From positions 372,001 through 436,000 of the forward strand of contig NZ_JACHIA010000003.1 of assembly GCF_014202995.1 (NCBI RefSeq): a DNA stretch of 64,000 bases, read 5' to 3'. The position numbers and the translations under genes were made by a program. This DNA is from Longimicrobium terrae. GTDB taxonomy: Bacteria > Gemmatimonadota > Gemmatimonadetes > Longimicrobiales > Longimicrobiaceae. The notes beneath the pieces were generated by a model, which was given only the letters and a program-made list of their open reading frames with translations, did no database searches and was not told where the DNA came from. This document shows, one piece after another, positions 34,190 to 42,578 of the stretch (within the stretch, counting starts at the first letter, position 1; each line of letters opens with the position of its first letter).

Positions 34190-34936
34190 TTACATGTACA
34201 GGGCCCGGCTCACGCGCAGGCCGTGTTCCGCGTCCGGGTTCGTGACGCCGTCCCCGACCCGCTCCATGATGACGGCCACCGCTAGGTCGCGGCGCTTGGG
34301 CAGCCGCGCCGCCTCCGCCGCGGCACGTGCGGCGGGCATCTCGTCGCGGGTGAGGTCGGTGCAGTAGCAGGGCGCGCCCGGCTGCTGCCGCCACGAGTCC
34401 GCGAGCGTTCCCGCGTCGAATGCGTCGAATCCGGTGTCCTCGACGAGGGCCATGCCCACCGCGCGATCCGTTTCGCGATCCGCCGCGACGGGAAGTGCGA
34501 TGCGGTCCGGAGTTCCCGCGGGCGCCGCCTTCTTGGCGAACGAGTCGGAGCCGATCGAGTTCCACGCCTTGACCACGGGCCGGCCCAGCGTCTCGCCCAC
34601 CCACACGCTCTCCACCTGACCCGCTTCGATGGCGTCGATCCGGCCGTCGCGCATCGGGTAGTAGTTGGAGGTGTCGATCACCACAGTTTCCGCCGGCAGC
34701 CCGGCGAGCAGCGGCGCGACCTCCGGAATGCGGTTCAGGGGGATGGACAGGATGACGACGTCCACGTCCGCCACGGCCTCCCCCGCGAGAACCGCCCGTG
34801 CGCCCGAAGCCAGCACTTCGGCCTCGATCGTTTCCGGGCCGCGCGAGTTGGCGACCTTTACGTCGTGCCCGGCCGCGCTCAACCGCCGTACGAGCGTCTT
34901 GCCGATATGGCCGGAGCCAAGGATGCCGATCTTCAT
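34190..34936 (-). CDS. NADP(H)/F420-dependent-oxidoreductase-like protein
   Basis: A 248-residue Rossmann protein of the F420H2:NADP+ oxidoreductase-like superfamily. The nucleotide-binding turn is IGILGSGHIGKTL (residues 3-15), with VKVANSRGPE placing the NADP-phosphate-contacting Ser-Arg. VVILSIPLNRIPEVAPLL and VVIDTSNYYPMRDG are further family landmarks. The role is presumably reduction of a small cofactor or substrate; the exact one is unknown. ATG 34936 starts directly before MKIGILG; upstream in-frame starts add an unconserved leader. It is divergent from a TetR-family gene with two operator-like palindromes between them, so it is the likely target of that regulator. Confidence 0.85.
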   Translation of the reverse strand: MKIGILGSGHIGKTLVRRLSAAGHDVKVANSRGPETIEAEVLASGARAVLAGEAVADVDVVILSIPLNRIPEVAPLLAGLPAETVVIDTSNYYPMRDGRIDAIEAGQVESVWVGETLGRPVVKAWNSIGSDSFAKKAAPAGTPDRIALPVAADRETDRAVGMALVEDTGFDAFDAGTLADSWRQQPGAPCYCTDLTRDEMPAARAAAEAARLPKRRDLAVAVIMERVGDGVTNPDAEHGLRVSRALYM

Positions 34937-35026
34937 CGATTCCATCCAACAGTTGGTGTACATCAACCGGGTGACCGGACGCGCCCGCGTTCCGGTACCG
35001 GGCCCCGCGACTTTCGCGGAATTGAA

Positions 35027-35074
35027 ACGGAGACCATCTCCGCTTGCGCAGGGAACTATACGGAGATAGTCTCC
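35027..35074. promoter_or_regulatory. Paired TetR-type operators
   Basis: Two perfect palindromes of the form CGGAGA-N3-TCTCCG lie at 35027-35041 (spacer CCA) and 35060-35074 (spacer TAG), with centres 33 bases apart, about three helical turns. They sit in the divergent gap between the oxidoreductase gene (-) and the TetR-family gene (+). This is the layout expected for a TetR repressor controlling both its own and the neighbouring gene. Confidence 0.75.
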
Positions 35075-35102
35075 GGATTGTCAACCGGGGAGACGGAGAG
35101 GA

Positions 35103-35702
35103 ATGGGCGAAGCAGCAGACAGCACCCGCCGGCCGCGCACGGACGCGCAGCGCAATCGCACGCACATTCTGGATGTCGCGGAGCGGTACTTTTCCGAGCA
35201 CGGCATTTCCGGTTCGATGGACGCGATCGCCAAGCGGGCCGGCGTTGGGGCGGGCACGCTCTACCGCCACTTTCCCAACCGCGACGCGCTCCTCGCCGCC
35301 CTCCTCCAGGCGCGCGACGAGGAGTTGGACGCGCGCCGCAACGCCATTCAACGCGACGAGTCCACCGCCACCGAGGCCCTGGCCCGCTGGCTGGACGCGC
35401 TGGGCGAGTGGGTGACCGCCTTTGACGGCCTTCCCGAGCCGCTGCGCGCGGCGCTGTCGGAGGAGGGCTCGCCGCTCGCGCTCACCTGTCAGGGCTTCAT
35501 CACCACCACCGAACACTTTCTGGGCGCCGCCCAGCGTGAGGGCGGCGCCCAGCCGTGGGTGCGGGGACGCGACCTGTTTCTGAGCGCCCTCGCCGCCGGA
35601 TGGGTGAGCGGCGCCGCGATGGCGGACGGCTCCTCGGCGCAGGCGCTGCGCGCGATGATGCGATCGGGGTGGGCGGTCCCCGGGTGTGAGGAAACGCCGT
35701 AA
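35103..35702 (+). CDS. TetR-family transcriptional regulator
   Basis: A 199-residue repressor. The N-terminal helix-turn-helix domain (about 18-65) shows RTHILDVAERYFSEHG, SMDAIAKRAGVGAGTLYRHFPNRDALLAALL, the classic TetR signature (given here in pieces). The C-terminal helical ligand-binding domain (about 70-190) is not assignable to a ligand class. A GGAGAGGA sequence precedes ATG 35103. It is divergent from the NADP-dependent oxidoreductase-like gene, with two identical-pattern operators in between, so it probably controls both in response to a small molecule that the oxidoreductase handles. Confidence 0.92.
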   Translation: MGEAADSTRRPRTDAQRNRTHILDVAERYFSEHGISGSMDAIAKRAGVGAGTLYRHFPNRDALLAALLQARDEELDARRNAIQRDESTATEALARWLDALGEWVTAFDGLPEPLRAALSEEGSPLALTCQGFITTTEHFLGAAQREGGAQPWVRGRDLFLSALAAGWVSGAAMADGSSAQALRAMMRSGWAVPGCEETP

Positions 35703-35732
35703 GTTCGGCTGCGTGATGACGGAGATGCGTCG

Positions 35733-35905
35733 CGGTGGCGGGCTTCGGCCCGCGGCCGCGACTTTTCCTCGGGACGATGTCGGATGATGGATTCGGGATG
35801 GCGGAGATCCGCCCCGGCGGTTGAAACCGCGCCTTGAAAGACACGATGTCCGCCTGCGCGGACCGCTCCGCTGCGCGGCGGGCTTCGGCTCGCGGCCGCG
35901 TCTTT
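35733..35905. repeat. Repeat cluster 4a (F, E', F units)
   Basis: Two direct copies of a GC-rich F unit (GGCGGGCTTCGGCYCGCGGCCGCG then ACTTTTCC or TCTTTTCC) at 35739-35767 and 35878-35909 flank an inverted E variant (35815-35865: CGGCGGTTGAAACCGCGCC and GTCCGCCTGCGCGGAC). The gap 35703-36104 holds no gene. Confidence 0.6.
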
Positions 35906-36035
35906 TCCGTCCGCCGGGATGAGTGGATTACGGGCGTCTCGCGCGGCGCGGATGGTTAATCTATGTTCCCCGTCCTGCCCCGCACTTGTGATGAAAGGGT
36001 GCGGCAACACCCCGCGCCCGCCTTCCGCTCCGCCG

Positions 36036-36080
36036 TTCTCTCTGCGCCTCTGCGCCTCTGCGGCTCTGCGTGAGGCTCTT
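36036..36080 (+). repeat. Repeat family G (CTCTGCG words)
   Basis: Four CTCTGCGC/CTCTGCGG words in tandem ending CTCTGCGTGAGGCTCTT. It lies 25 bases before the penicillin acylase start, so it would be in the leader of that message. The inverted counterpart is at 34037-34115. Confidence 0.6.
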
Positions 36081-36104
36081 TTCGTTTTCCGCCCGCACCG
36101 AACC

Positions 36105-38501
36105 ATGCTCAAGAAGATCGGATACGTCCTCCTCGGCATCGTCCTGCTGCTGCTGCTGGCCGCGGCGGGCGGACGCTGGTGGATCGGGCGCTCGCAGGCG
36201 GACCCCGGCCGCGACGCCGCGCTCGCCGGGCTGTCCGCGCCGGTGGAGGTGTGGCGCGACTCGCTGTTCGTGCCGCACGTCTGGGCGAAGTCGGACGCGG
36301 ACCTGTTCCGCGCCATGGGCTACGTGCACGCGCAGGACCGGCTGTTTCAGATGGAGATGTTCCGCCGCGTGGCGGACGGCCGTCTGGCGGAAATCCTGGG
36401 CGAGCCGCTGCTGAAGACCGACCGCTTTCTCCGCACCGTGGGGATGGGCCGCGCCGCCGCGGAAAACGAACGCCGTCTGAAGCCGGAGGAGCGACGGCTG
36501 CTGCAGGCGTACGCGGACGGCGTGAACGCGTGGATCCGTGATCATCCCGGCCCGCTGCCGCCGGAGTTCGTCACCCTGCGCTTTACGCCCGAGCCGTGGA
36601 CCGTGCGCAACAGCCTGTCGCTGGGCAAGATCATGGCGTGGGACCTGGCGGACTGGGAGGGCGGGCTCACGGTACAGCGCGCGCTGGACAACGTGGGCGA
36701 GGCGCTGGGCCGCGACCTGCTCCCCGTCTACCCGGACTCCGGCCTCACCATTCTGGGCGATGACGCGCAGTGGCGCGGCAAGGCATCCGGCCCCGCCGCC
36801 GCTCCCGCCGCGCCGCGACCCACTGCCTCGCGCGTGCGGGGAGACGTGCCGCTGCCGGAGGCGCCCGCGCTCGCGCTGCGGGCGCTGGACGCCGTCTCCA
36901 CCACGCGCGCCAGTAACGGCTGGGTCATCGGCGGATCGCGTACGAAGTCCGGCAAGCCCATCGTCGCCAACGACATGCATCTGGGGCTGCGCGCGCCGTC
37001 GCTCTGGTACCTGGCCGCGCTGCACGGCGGCGGTTTCAATATCACGGGGATGATGCTCCCCGGCGTTCCCATCGTCGTCGTGGGCCACAGCGACCGCGTG
37101 GCGTGGGGATACACCAACGCGATGGTGGACGACGTCGACTTCTACGTGGAGCAGGTGGATGCCGCGCAGCCCGGCCGGTATCGCACGCCGGGCGGATGGG
37201 AGAACTTCGTCGCTCGGCCGGAAACCATCCAGGTGAAGGGCTCGCAGCCCGTCATCCACACGGTTCGCGTCACCCGCCATGGCCCCGTGCTGTCTGACGT
37301 GGAGCCGCGCGCAGGCAACCGTGTGATGTCCATGCGGTGGACCGCGTACGAGCCGTCGACGGAAGTCACCGCGCTGATGGCGATGAACCAGGCCCGTTCC
37401 GCGGACGAGTTCGTGGGCGCGCTGCGAGGTTTCAACAATCCGCACCAGAACGTCGTCTTTGCCGATGCGGACGGGCGGTTCGGGTACTGGATGGGCGGCC
37501 GCGTTCCCGTCCGCCGCAGCGGCGACGGGCTGCTGCCGTACGAGGGGTGGACCGACGCGGGCGACTGGGTGCGCTTTCTGGACTTCGATGAACATCCGCA
37601 CGTCATCAATCCCGCCGAGGGCTTCGTGGTGACGGCCAACAACCGGCAGGTGGGCGACGCATATCCGTTCCACATCAGCAACGGATGGGCGGAGCCGTAC
37701 CGGGCCGTGCGCATCCGGCAGATGGTGGAGTCCGGCCGCGCATTGACGGCGGCGGACGTGGCGCGCGAGCAGATGGATGTGATGGACGTGTTCGCGCTGC
37801 GCCACCTGCCGCGCGCGGTCCGCGCCGCCGAGGCCGCCGGGCTGGGCGACGCCGCGCGCCTGCTGCGCGGGTGGGACGGCCGCGCGGAGATCGATTCGCG
37901 CCCCGCGGCCATCTTCTACGCCTGGTTCGAGGAGTTCCGGGCGCGGGTCGGCAACGACGAATTCCGCGGCAAGCCGGTCTTTTTTCCGCGGACCACCTTC
38001 GCGCGCGTGCTGGACGCGGGTGGCGGAAGGTGGGTGGATGACGTGACGACGGATTCCGTCGAGACGCTGGACGGCCTTGCCGCCGCGGCCATGCGCACCG
38101 CCGTGCAGACCGTCGGCGCGCGGGCGTGGGGCGACATCCACACGACTTCGATCGACCATCCGCTGGGCGTGGTGGGCGCGCTGGACAAGGCGCTGGGGCT
38201 CAACATCGGCCCGTTCCCCAACCGCGGATCGTCGTATACCGTCAACGTGGCGGGGTACGGGGGACGCACGCCGCCGTTCAGCAACGCGTACGGCGCCAGC
38301 CAGCGGCACGTGGTGGACATGGCGGATGTGGATGGATCGGGCGGATTCGTGATCCCCACGGGGCAGAGCGGAAATCCCCTCTCCCGCCACTACCGCGACC
38401 AGACGCCGATGTGGCGCGAGGGCCGCCTGTGGCTGATTCCGCTGGATCGCGCCAAGGCCGAGCGCCGGGTGGTGGCGCGGATGACGCTGAGGCCGGAGTA
38501 G
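36105..38501 (+). CDS. Penicillin acylase family protein (Ntn hydrolase)
   Basis: A 798-residue Ntn-hydrolase. A single N-terminal membrane segment (YVLLGIVLLLLLAAAG) anchors or exports it. The A-chain region carries GYVHAQDRLFQMEMFRR (about 81-97). The autocleavage site is Thr-Arg-Ala-Ser-Asn-Gly-Trp (about residue 269), giving a B-chain starting with the catalytic Ser followed by NGWVIGGSRTKSGKPIVANDMHL. The family cleaves amide bonds, including beta-lactam side chains and acyl-homoserine lactones; the natural substrate here is unknown. ATG 36105 directly precedes the basic-hydrophobic leader; longer frames upstream run through repeats. There is no convincing partner gene. Confidence 0.9.
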   Translation: MLKKIGYVLLGIVLLLLLAAAGGRWWIGRSQADPGRDAALAGLSAPVEVWRDSLFVPHVWAKSDADLFRAMGYVHAQDRLFQMEMFRRVADGRLAEILGEPLLKTDRFLRTVGMGRAAAENERRLKPEERRLLQAYADGVNAWIRDHPGPLPPEFVTLRFTPEPWTVRNSLSLGKIMAWDLADWEGGLTVQRALDNVGEALGRDLLPVYPDSGLTILGDDAQWRGKASGPAAAPAAPRPTASRVRGDVPLPEAPALALRALDAVSTTRASNGWVIGGSRTKSGKPIVANDMHLGLRAPSLWYLAALHGGGFNITGMMLPGVPIVVVGHSDRVAWGYTNAMVDDVDFYVEQVDAAQPGRYRTPGGWENFVARPETIQVKGSQPVIHTVRVTRHGPVLSDVEPRAGNRVMSMRWTAYEPSTEVTALMAMNQARSADEFVGALRGFNNPHQNVVFADADGRFGYWMGGRVPVRRSGDGLLPYEGWTDAGDWVRFLDFDEHPHVINPAEGFVVTANNRQVGDAYPFHISNGWAEPYRAVRIRQMVESGRALTAADVAREQMDVMDVFALRHLPRAVRAAEAAGLGDAARLLRGWDGRAEIDSRPAAIFYAWFEEFRARVGNDEFRGKPVFFPRTTFARVLDAGGGRWVDDVTTDSVETLDGLAAAAMRTAVQTVGARAWGDIHTTSIDHPLGVVGALDKALGLNIGPFPNRGSSYTVNVAGYGGRTPPFSNAYGASQRHVVDMADVDGSGGFVIPTGQSGNPLSRHYRDQTPMWREGRLWLIPLDRAKAERRVVARMTLRPE

Positions 38502-38580
38502 AGAACAGGAGTGCCCAGTTCCGAGTGCCCGGTGCCCGGTTCCGAGTGCCGGGCCTGGATTGCGAGTCGAGGGTGGCGGA

Positions 38581-39150
38581 GAGTCCGCCGTCCAGAGCGA
38601 ATGAATTCGCCGCTGGAAAAGCACGAAGTCCGCCTTCGCGGACTGCGCCGGACAGTCGGGTGCGCATCCCCTATTATGGACGCGCGGACGAACGGCCAAA
38701 CCGTTCCCGCACCACAACATGCAGTCCTGAGTCGGCGCGATTGCAATCCTGCGCCGCGCCGAATCCCGACGTAGACGAAGGATCTACTTTCCGCCGAGCC
38801 AACTCCGCGGCGCACGCCGAATTTCCGCCCCAGTGCAGTTGAAGCCCCGATCGTGGACGCGTCAGCGGCCACGAGTCGGGGCTACCACTTTCAGAGCGGC
38901 GGATTCCTTCGCTCAACGGAGTCGGGGCAGAAGCGATCCTGTGTGTTCGGGACCGAATCCGCCGCCGCCAACAACCCTCCCCCAGTCTTTTTTGGGGGAG
39001 GGTGGGCCGGTGGTGCCGGCCCGGGTGGGGGCCGCCCTGGAGCTCGCGGCACCTACCAGACCCCCCCCAATGCAGTTGAAGCCCCGAACGGCGCGCGAAT
39101 CGCGCCGTGTCGGGGCTTCCCGCCCTTGGAGCGGCGGATTCATCCGCTCA
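38581..39150 (+). repeat. Composite repeat cluster 5 (E', A, D', A units)
   Basis: The gene-free gap 38502-39224 contains an inverted E (38581-38645), A (38834-38916), inverted complete D (38971-39036, with the CCCTCCCCC/GGGGGAGGG hairpin) and a second A (39071-39150). The last A has the best stem of the family: AAGCCCCGA-ACGGCGCG against CGCGCCGT-TCGGGGCTT. E', A, D' is the same order as in clusters 3 and 6. Between 38646 and 38833 I see nothing; a CCCCCCCC run is at 39060-39068. Confidence 0.75.
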
Positions 39151-39224
39151 GGAAACTCGCAGCGCGCGCCACCCTGCCTCGCCCGAACGCACCCTTCGCG
39201 CAACGAACCCGGGGCCGGTCGCCC

Positions 39225-40157
39225 CTACCCCGCTCGCGTCTCCGGCCACCAGTCGAACACCGCTACCTCCGGCGGGCAGCCGAACCTCACCGGCGCCATC
39301 GACGTGCCGATCCCGCGCGACACGTACATGGGCACCTGGCCCGCATCCCGGTACCAGCCCTCCACATAGCGCCCGCTCCCCGGCGGCGTCACCGGCGCCC
39401 ATCCACCCAGCTTCACCTGCCCGCCGTGCGTGTGTCCGGAGAGCATGGCCGTAATCCGCCGCCAGTCGAAGCCCAGCGGCGCCGGCAGCGATCCCAGGGT
39501 CGAGGTTCCGGCCGTCGCCGGAAGCTGGTCGCGCTGCTCGGGACAGTGCCCCAGCAGCAGGTGCGCATCCCCGTCCGGAGCGCCGTCCAGCGCGCGCGCC
39601 ACGTCCGGCGAGCCGCCCGCCAGGTCGTCCAGCCCGGTGATCACCAGCCGCGCCCCGCGCACCTCGTGCGTCACCGTCGCGTTCACCAGCAGCCGCGTCT
39701 CATTCCGCAGGTACAGCGCTTCCAGCGCGCCCAGGTCCACGCCGCTCCAGTGCTCCCAGTTTCCCAGGATCGCGTATCCGGGAACGCGCGGCAGCAGCGC
39801 CAGAAGCTCCGCCAGCGTGTCCAGCCGGTCCGCCCGGTCCACCGCGTCCCCGGTGAACAGCAGCAGATCCGGACGCAGCCGCCCTACGCGATCCGCCATC
39901 CGCCGGTGCATCGCGCCCACGGAGTGCAGGTGCAGATCGCTGATCTGGATCAGCCGCACGGGACGCGCGGCGGAGGCCGGGCGCGGGGTGAGGTCGTGGT
40001 GGGAGAAGCCGAGCCGGCGCGGCCCCCAGCCCAGTCCCTCGCCCGCGAGGCCCGCCGTCCCCACCGTGGCGGCGGCCAGAAAGCGGCGGCGCGTCAGATG
40101 TCCCAACGCAGAACCGGCCGGTGGATGCGCTCCACCGGCCGGCTGTTCATCGTTCAT
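39225..40157 (-). CDS. Tat-exported metallophosphoesterase
   Basis: A 310-residue calcineurin-like phosphoesterase. The N-terminus has a twin-arginine signal (LTRRRFLAAATVGTAGLAG). The two-metal site is spelled out by ISDLHLH (D-x-H), LLFTGDAVDRAD (G-D), ILGNWEHW (G-N-W/H-E/D), LLLGHCPE and AMLSGHTHGGQVK (G-H-x-H). Relatives such as YkuE act on lipid or cell-wall phosphoesters outside the membrane. ATG 40157 is used; it lies 10 bases downstream of the lgt stop on the minus strand, so the two are likely cotranscribed. Confidence 0.88.
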   Translation of the reverse strand: MNDEQPAGGAHPPAGSALGHLTRRRFLAAATVGTAGLAGEGLGWGPRRLGFSHHDLTPRPASAARPVRLIQISDLHLHSVGAMHRRMADRVGRLRPDLLLFTGDAVDRADRLDTLAELLALLPRVPGYAILGNWEHWSGVDLGALEALYLRNETRLLVNATVTHEVRGARLVITGLDDLAGGSPDVARALDGAPDGDAHLLLGHCPEQRDQLPATAGTSTLGSLPAPLGFDWRRITAMLSGHTHGGQVKLGGWAPVTPPGSGRYVEGWYRDAGQVPMYVSRGIGTSMAPVRFGCPPEVAVFDWWPETRAG

Positions 40158-40167
40158 CGCCACGCGG

Positions 40168-40995
40168 TCAGGCGCGGGCGGGAACCGCGGCGGCCCGGCG
40201 CTGCAGCGCGGCGGCAAAGGCCAGCGCCGTGCCGATCAGCCCGATGCTGATGAGCTGCGCCACCGAAATCCCGCCAAAGAAGCGGTCATCCTTGGCGCGA
40301 AAAATCTCCACGATGAACCGTTCCACGCCCGCCATGGCCAGCCACGCAAAGAACAGCAGCCCCGGCCGGTCCGCCAGCCGCGGCCGCAGCGCGAGCACGA
40401 TGGCCAGCACGATCAGCGTGATCCCCGTCTCGTACAGCTGCGTCGGATGCACCGCCAGCACCTGCGTGTCGGGAATGCTGGCCGGGATGTTTTCGCCGAA
40501 TGCCCGCAGGTTGCCCGCGGTGGACGGCGGCGCGCCGTGCGGAAACGCCACGGCCCAGGGCACGCTGGTGGGCGAGCCATAGTCGTCGCCCACCAGAAAG
40601 CAGCCCACGCGGCCGATGGCGTAGCCCAGCGCCAGGCCGGGCGCCACGGCGTCGGCGTACGGCCAGACGGGGATCTTGAGCTGGCGGATGCGGAACAGCA
40701 CGGCCAGCGCTCCGCCGATGAATCCGCCGTACCACACCAGCCCGGAACGCGACAGGATCATCCCCGACGGATCGGCGATCGTGTCGGGCAGGTTGAGGAT
40801 CAGGTAGTAGATCTTGGCGCCCAGAATGCCGCCGATGGCGGCGAAGCCCGACAGATCCCACGCGTGCTCGGGATCGTACCCCGCCCGCTTGAGCGCCCGA
40901 GCCACGATCCACGCGCCGCCCAGGAACGACAGGGCGATCATCACGCCGAAGCTGGTGACCTGAAAGCCGCCGATCGTAAAAAGAATGGGGTACAT
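40168..40995 (-). CDS. lgt: Prolipoprotein diacylglyceryl transferase
   Basis: A 275-residue inner-membrane enzyme that transfers diacylglycerol from phosphatidylglycerol to the lipobox Cys, the first step of lipoprotein maturation. Family features are MYPILFTIGGFQVTSFGVMI at the start (in pieces), IGGILGAKIYY, SGLVWYGGFIGG, GRVGCFLVGDDYG (the Lgt signature, with GCF where many have GNF) and AVHPTQLYE. Seven or so hydrophobic segments are present. ATG 40995 begins the conserved N-terminus. The many lipoproteins in this window are its substrates. Confidence 0.93.
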   Translation of the reverse strand: MYPILFTIGGFQVTSFGVMIALSFLGGAWIVARALKRAGYDPEHAWDLSGFAAIGGILGAKIYYLILNLPDTIADPSGMILSRSGLVWYGGFIGGALAVLFRIRQLKIPVWPYADAVAPGLALGYAIGRVGCFLVGDDYGSPTSVPWAVAFPHGAPPSTAGNLRAFGENIPASIPDTQVLAVHPTQLYETGITLIVLAIVLALRPRLADRPGLLFFAWLAMAGVERFIVEIFRAKDDRFFGGISVAQLISIGLIGTALAFAAALQRRAAAVPARA

Positions 40996-41296
40996 CGCGC
41001 GCGCGGGCCGGGGGAAGCGGGAACCGGCGTGCGCGGGGAGCGCCGCCGGCATGGCAGTCGGGAAGATCTGCGAGGAATAAACTTACGCCGGAGCGGGGCT
41101 CTGGTGAAGTAGGGGAGTACGAAAGCACGAAAGTCGGGAAGATACCCGGCGCCGGGCGGCGGACAATGTGTTCCCGGCTCGGCCGCCTCCGGAACCGGTC
41201 CATCGTGCCGGCGATTTCCCGCCATTGCCGCGGCGGCTTCCGTTGGGTTCGACGGTAGCGGCGGATTGTCCTGCGCCGTCGCTGCCCTGCGGTTGA
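40996..41296. other. Intergenic stretch without a recognised feature
   Basis: About 300 bases between lgt and the plug-domain gene (both minus strand). It has a short ACGAAAG direct repeat near 41118-41134 but no repeat of families A to H, no RNA gene and no clear promoter. It presumably holds the lgt promoter and the 3' end of the upstream message. Confidence 0.5.
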
Positions 41297-42073
41297 TCAG
41301 CCCCGGCGCGTCCAGATCACCACCGTGCCGCACTGCACCCACCGCGTGACGAACTCCGCGGGCGTGTCGCTTTCTCCGCGATAGATTTCCACGCCTTCCA
41401 CCTCGTTGGGATACACGTAGTCGTCCACGCTGGGCTGGGGGCCGCCGCGCGCGCCCAGCACCCGCGCCGAGTGGTCCATCTGCATGCCATCCACAAAGAT
41501 GACCACGCTGCACCGCCCGCCGCTGGCCCCCGTGGTGAGCCCCGGGCCCGACGACCCCACGCGCTGCGGACCCGTGCGCAGGCTGGGAATCGTCCGCAGC
41601 AGGTCGGTGATGCGCACCGGGTTGCGCGACTCGATCTCCTCGCGGGTGATGAACCGCCCCTGACCTCTCTGCAGCCGCCGGTAGAAGCCCTCCAGAATGG
41701 GGCTCACCTTGCGCTCCACGTGGCTCACCACCGTCACCGGCGCCAGCACGACGCTGGCGTTGCTCATCCGCATCTCCAGATCGACCGCGGAATCGCCTAC
41801 CAGGGCGATCATCCCCTCGACCTCGCGGTAGCCGATGCGCGACGCCCGCACCCGGTACGGACCCGCCGCGACGTCATCGAACATAAACGCGCCCGTGCTG
41901 TCCGTGCGCGCGCTGGTCTGCCAGCGGCCGCGGTTGGCGGAAAGGGTGATCCTCGCCTCCGGAATGGGCGCGGAGGACTGGGCATCCAGCAGAATGCCCT
42001 GGACAAGCGTCTGTGCGTGGGACGGCGCCGCGGCCAGGAGCAGCGCGGCGGTCAGGCAGAGAAGGGGGCGCAT
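41297..42073 (-). CDS. Exported CarboxypepD_reg + TonB-plug-only protein
   Basis: A 258-residue exported protein: signal peptide LLCLTAALLLAAAPSHAQ, a CarboxypepD_reg-like beta sandwich (about 22-110: GILLDAQSSAPIPEARITLS, TDSTGAFMFDDVAAGPYRVRASRIGY), then a TonB-receptor plug-like domain (about 115-258: ITREEIESRNPVRITDLLRTIPSLR, CSVVIFVDGMQM, VEGVEIYRGESDTPAEF). The chain ends without a beta-barrel, so it cannot be a transporter itself. Cys pair CSVV/VQCGTV may form a disulfide. The frame is intact and ends naturally, so it is a plug-only family member rather than a broken receptor. Confidence 0.82.
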   Translation of the reverse strand: MRPLLCLTAALLLAAAPSHAQTLVQGILLDAQSSAPIPEARITLSANRGRWQTSARTDSTGAFMFDDVAAGPYRVRASRIGYREVEGMIALVGDSAVDLEMRMSNASVVLAPVTVVSHVERKVSPILEGFYRRLQRGQGRFITREEIESRNPVRITDLLRTIPSLRTGPQRVGSSGPGLTTGASGGRCSVVIFVDGMQMDHSARVLGARGGPQPSVDDYVYPNEVEGVEIYRGESDTPAEFVTRWVQCGTVVIWTRRG

Positions 42074-42184
42074 GGCGGCCTCCCGAAGCCGGGGACTACG
42101 ACGGCGCGCGGCCGGACGGCCGCGTCGCCAAAGGACAGGAACGCGCACCCGGTCCGGCGAGGAGCACCCCGGACCGGCGATGGA

Positions 42185-42466
42185 TCAATCCCACATGTCC
42201 CAGGCGCGCTCCAGGTCCTGCTTGCTGTACACGCGAAAGGCGGTAAGCGTGTTGGTGCGCTCGATTCCCGACACCTGAGCGATTTCTTCGGTGACGATCT
42301 GGGCGATGCGTTCATACTCTTTCACCCGCACGATGGCGATCAGGTCGTACTCGCCCGACACCGAGTACACCTCCGCCACCCCGTCGATGCCGGCAATGCG
42401 GCGGGCCAGCGCCGGGACGTCCCCCGGCACGGCGCGGATCAGCACGACGGCGGCAATCATGTTCAT
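42185..42466 (-). CDS. Stand-alone Lrp/AsnC ligand-binding (RAM) domain
   Basis: A 93-residue protein consisting of the RAM domain alone: IAAVVLIRAVPGDVPALARRI, VAEVYSVSGEYDLIAIVRV and the C-terminal helix ending in AWDMWD. There is no DNA-binding head, so it cannot act as a classical Lrp regulator. Such proteins (SraA-like) sense amino acids and may modulate full-length Lrp proteins, for instance the one at 20767-21282. ATG 42466 and ATG 42460 are equally possible starts. Confidence 0.82.
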   Translation of the reverse strand: MNMIAAVVLIRAVPGDVPALARRIAGIDGVAEVYSVSGEYDLIAIVRVKEYERIAQIVTEEIAQVSGIERTNTLTAFRVYSKQDLERAWDMWD

Positions 42467-42578
42467 CGGTTCGTCTCGATCAGCAAAAAGGAATCGGTTC
42501 CCGTCCCCATCGCGCGTCCCACACTCCCGGTCAGCGTCCGCTGGATGACGCGCCCGCGGTCCACGGCCGCGCACCCGC

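Noticed and set aside
34953-34966. TTGGTGTACATCAA near the oxidoreductase start as a further operator.
   Set aside because: It has one mismatched pair and is unlike the two CGGAGA-N3-TCTCCG palindromes; too weak to list as a site.
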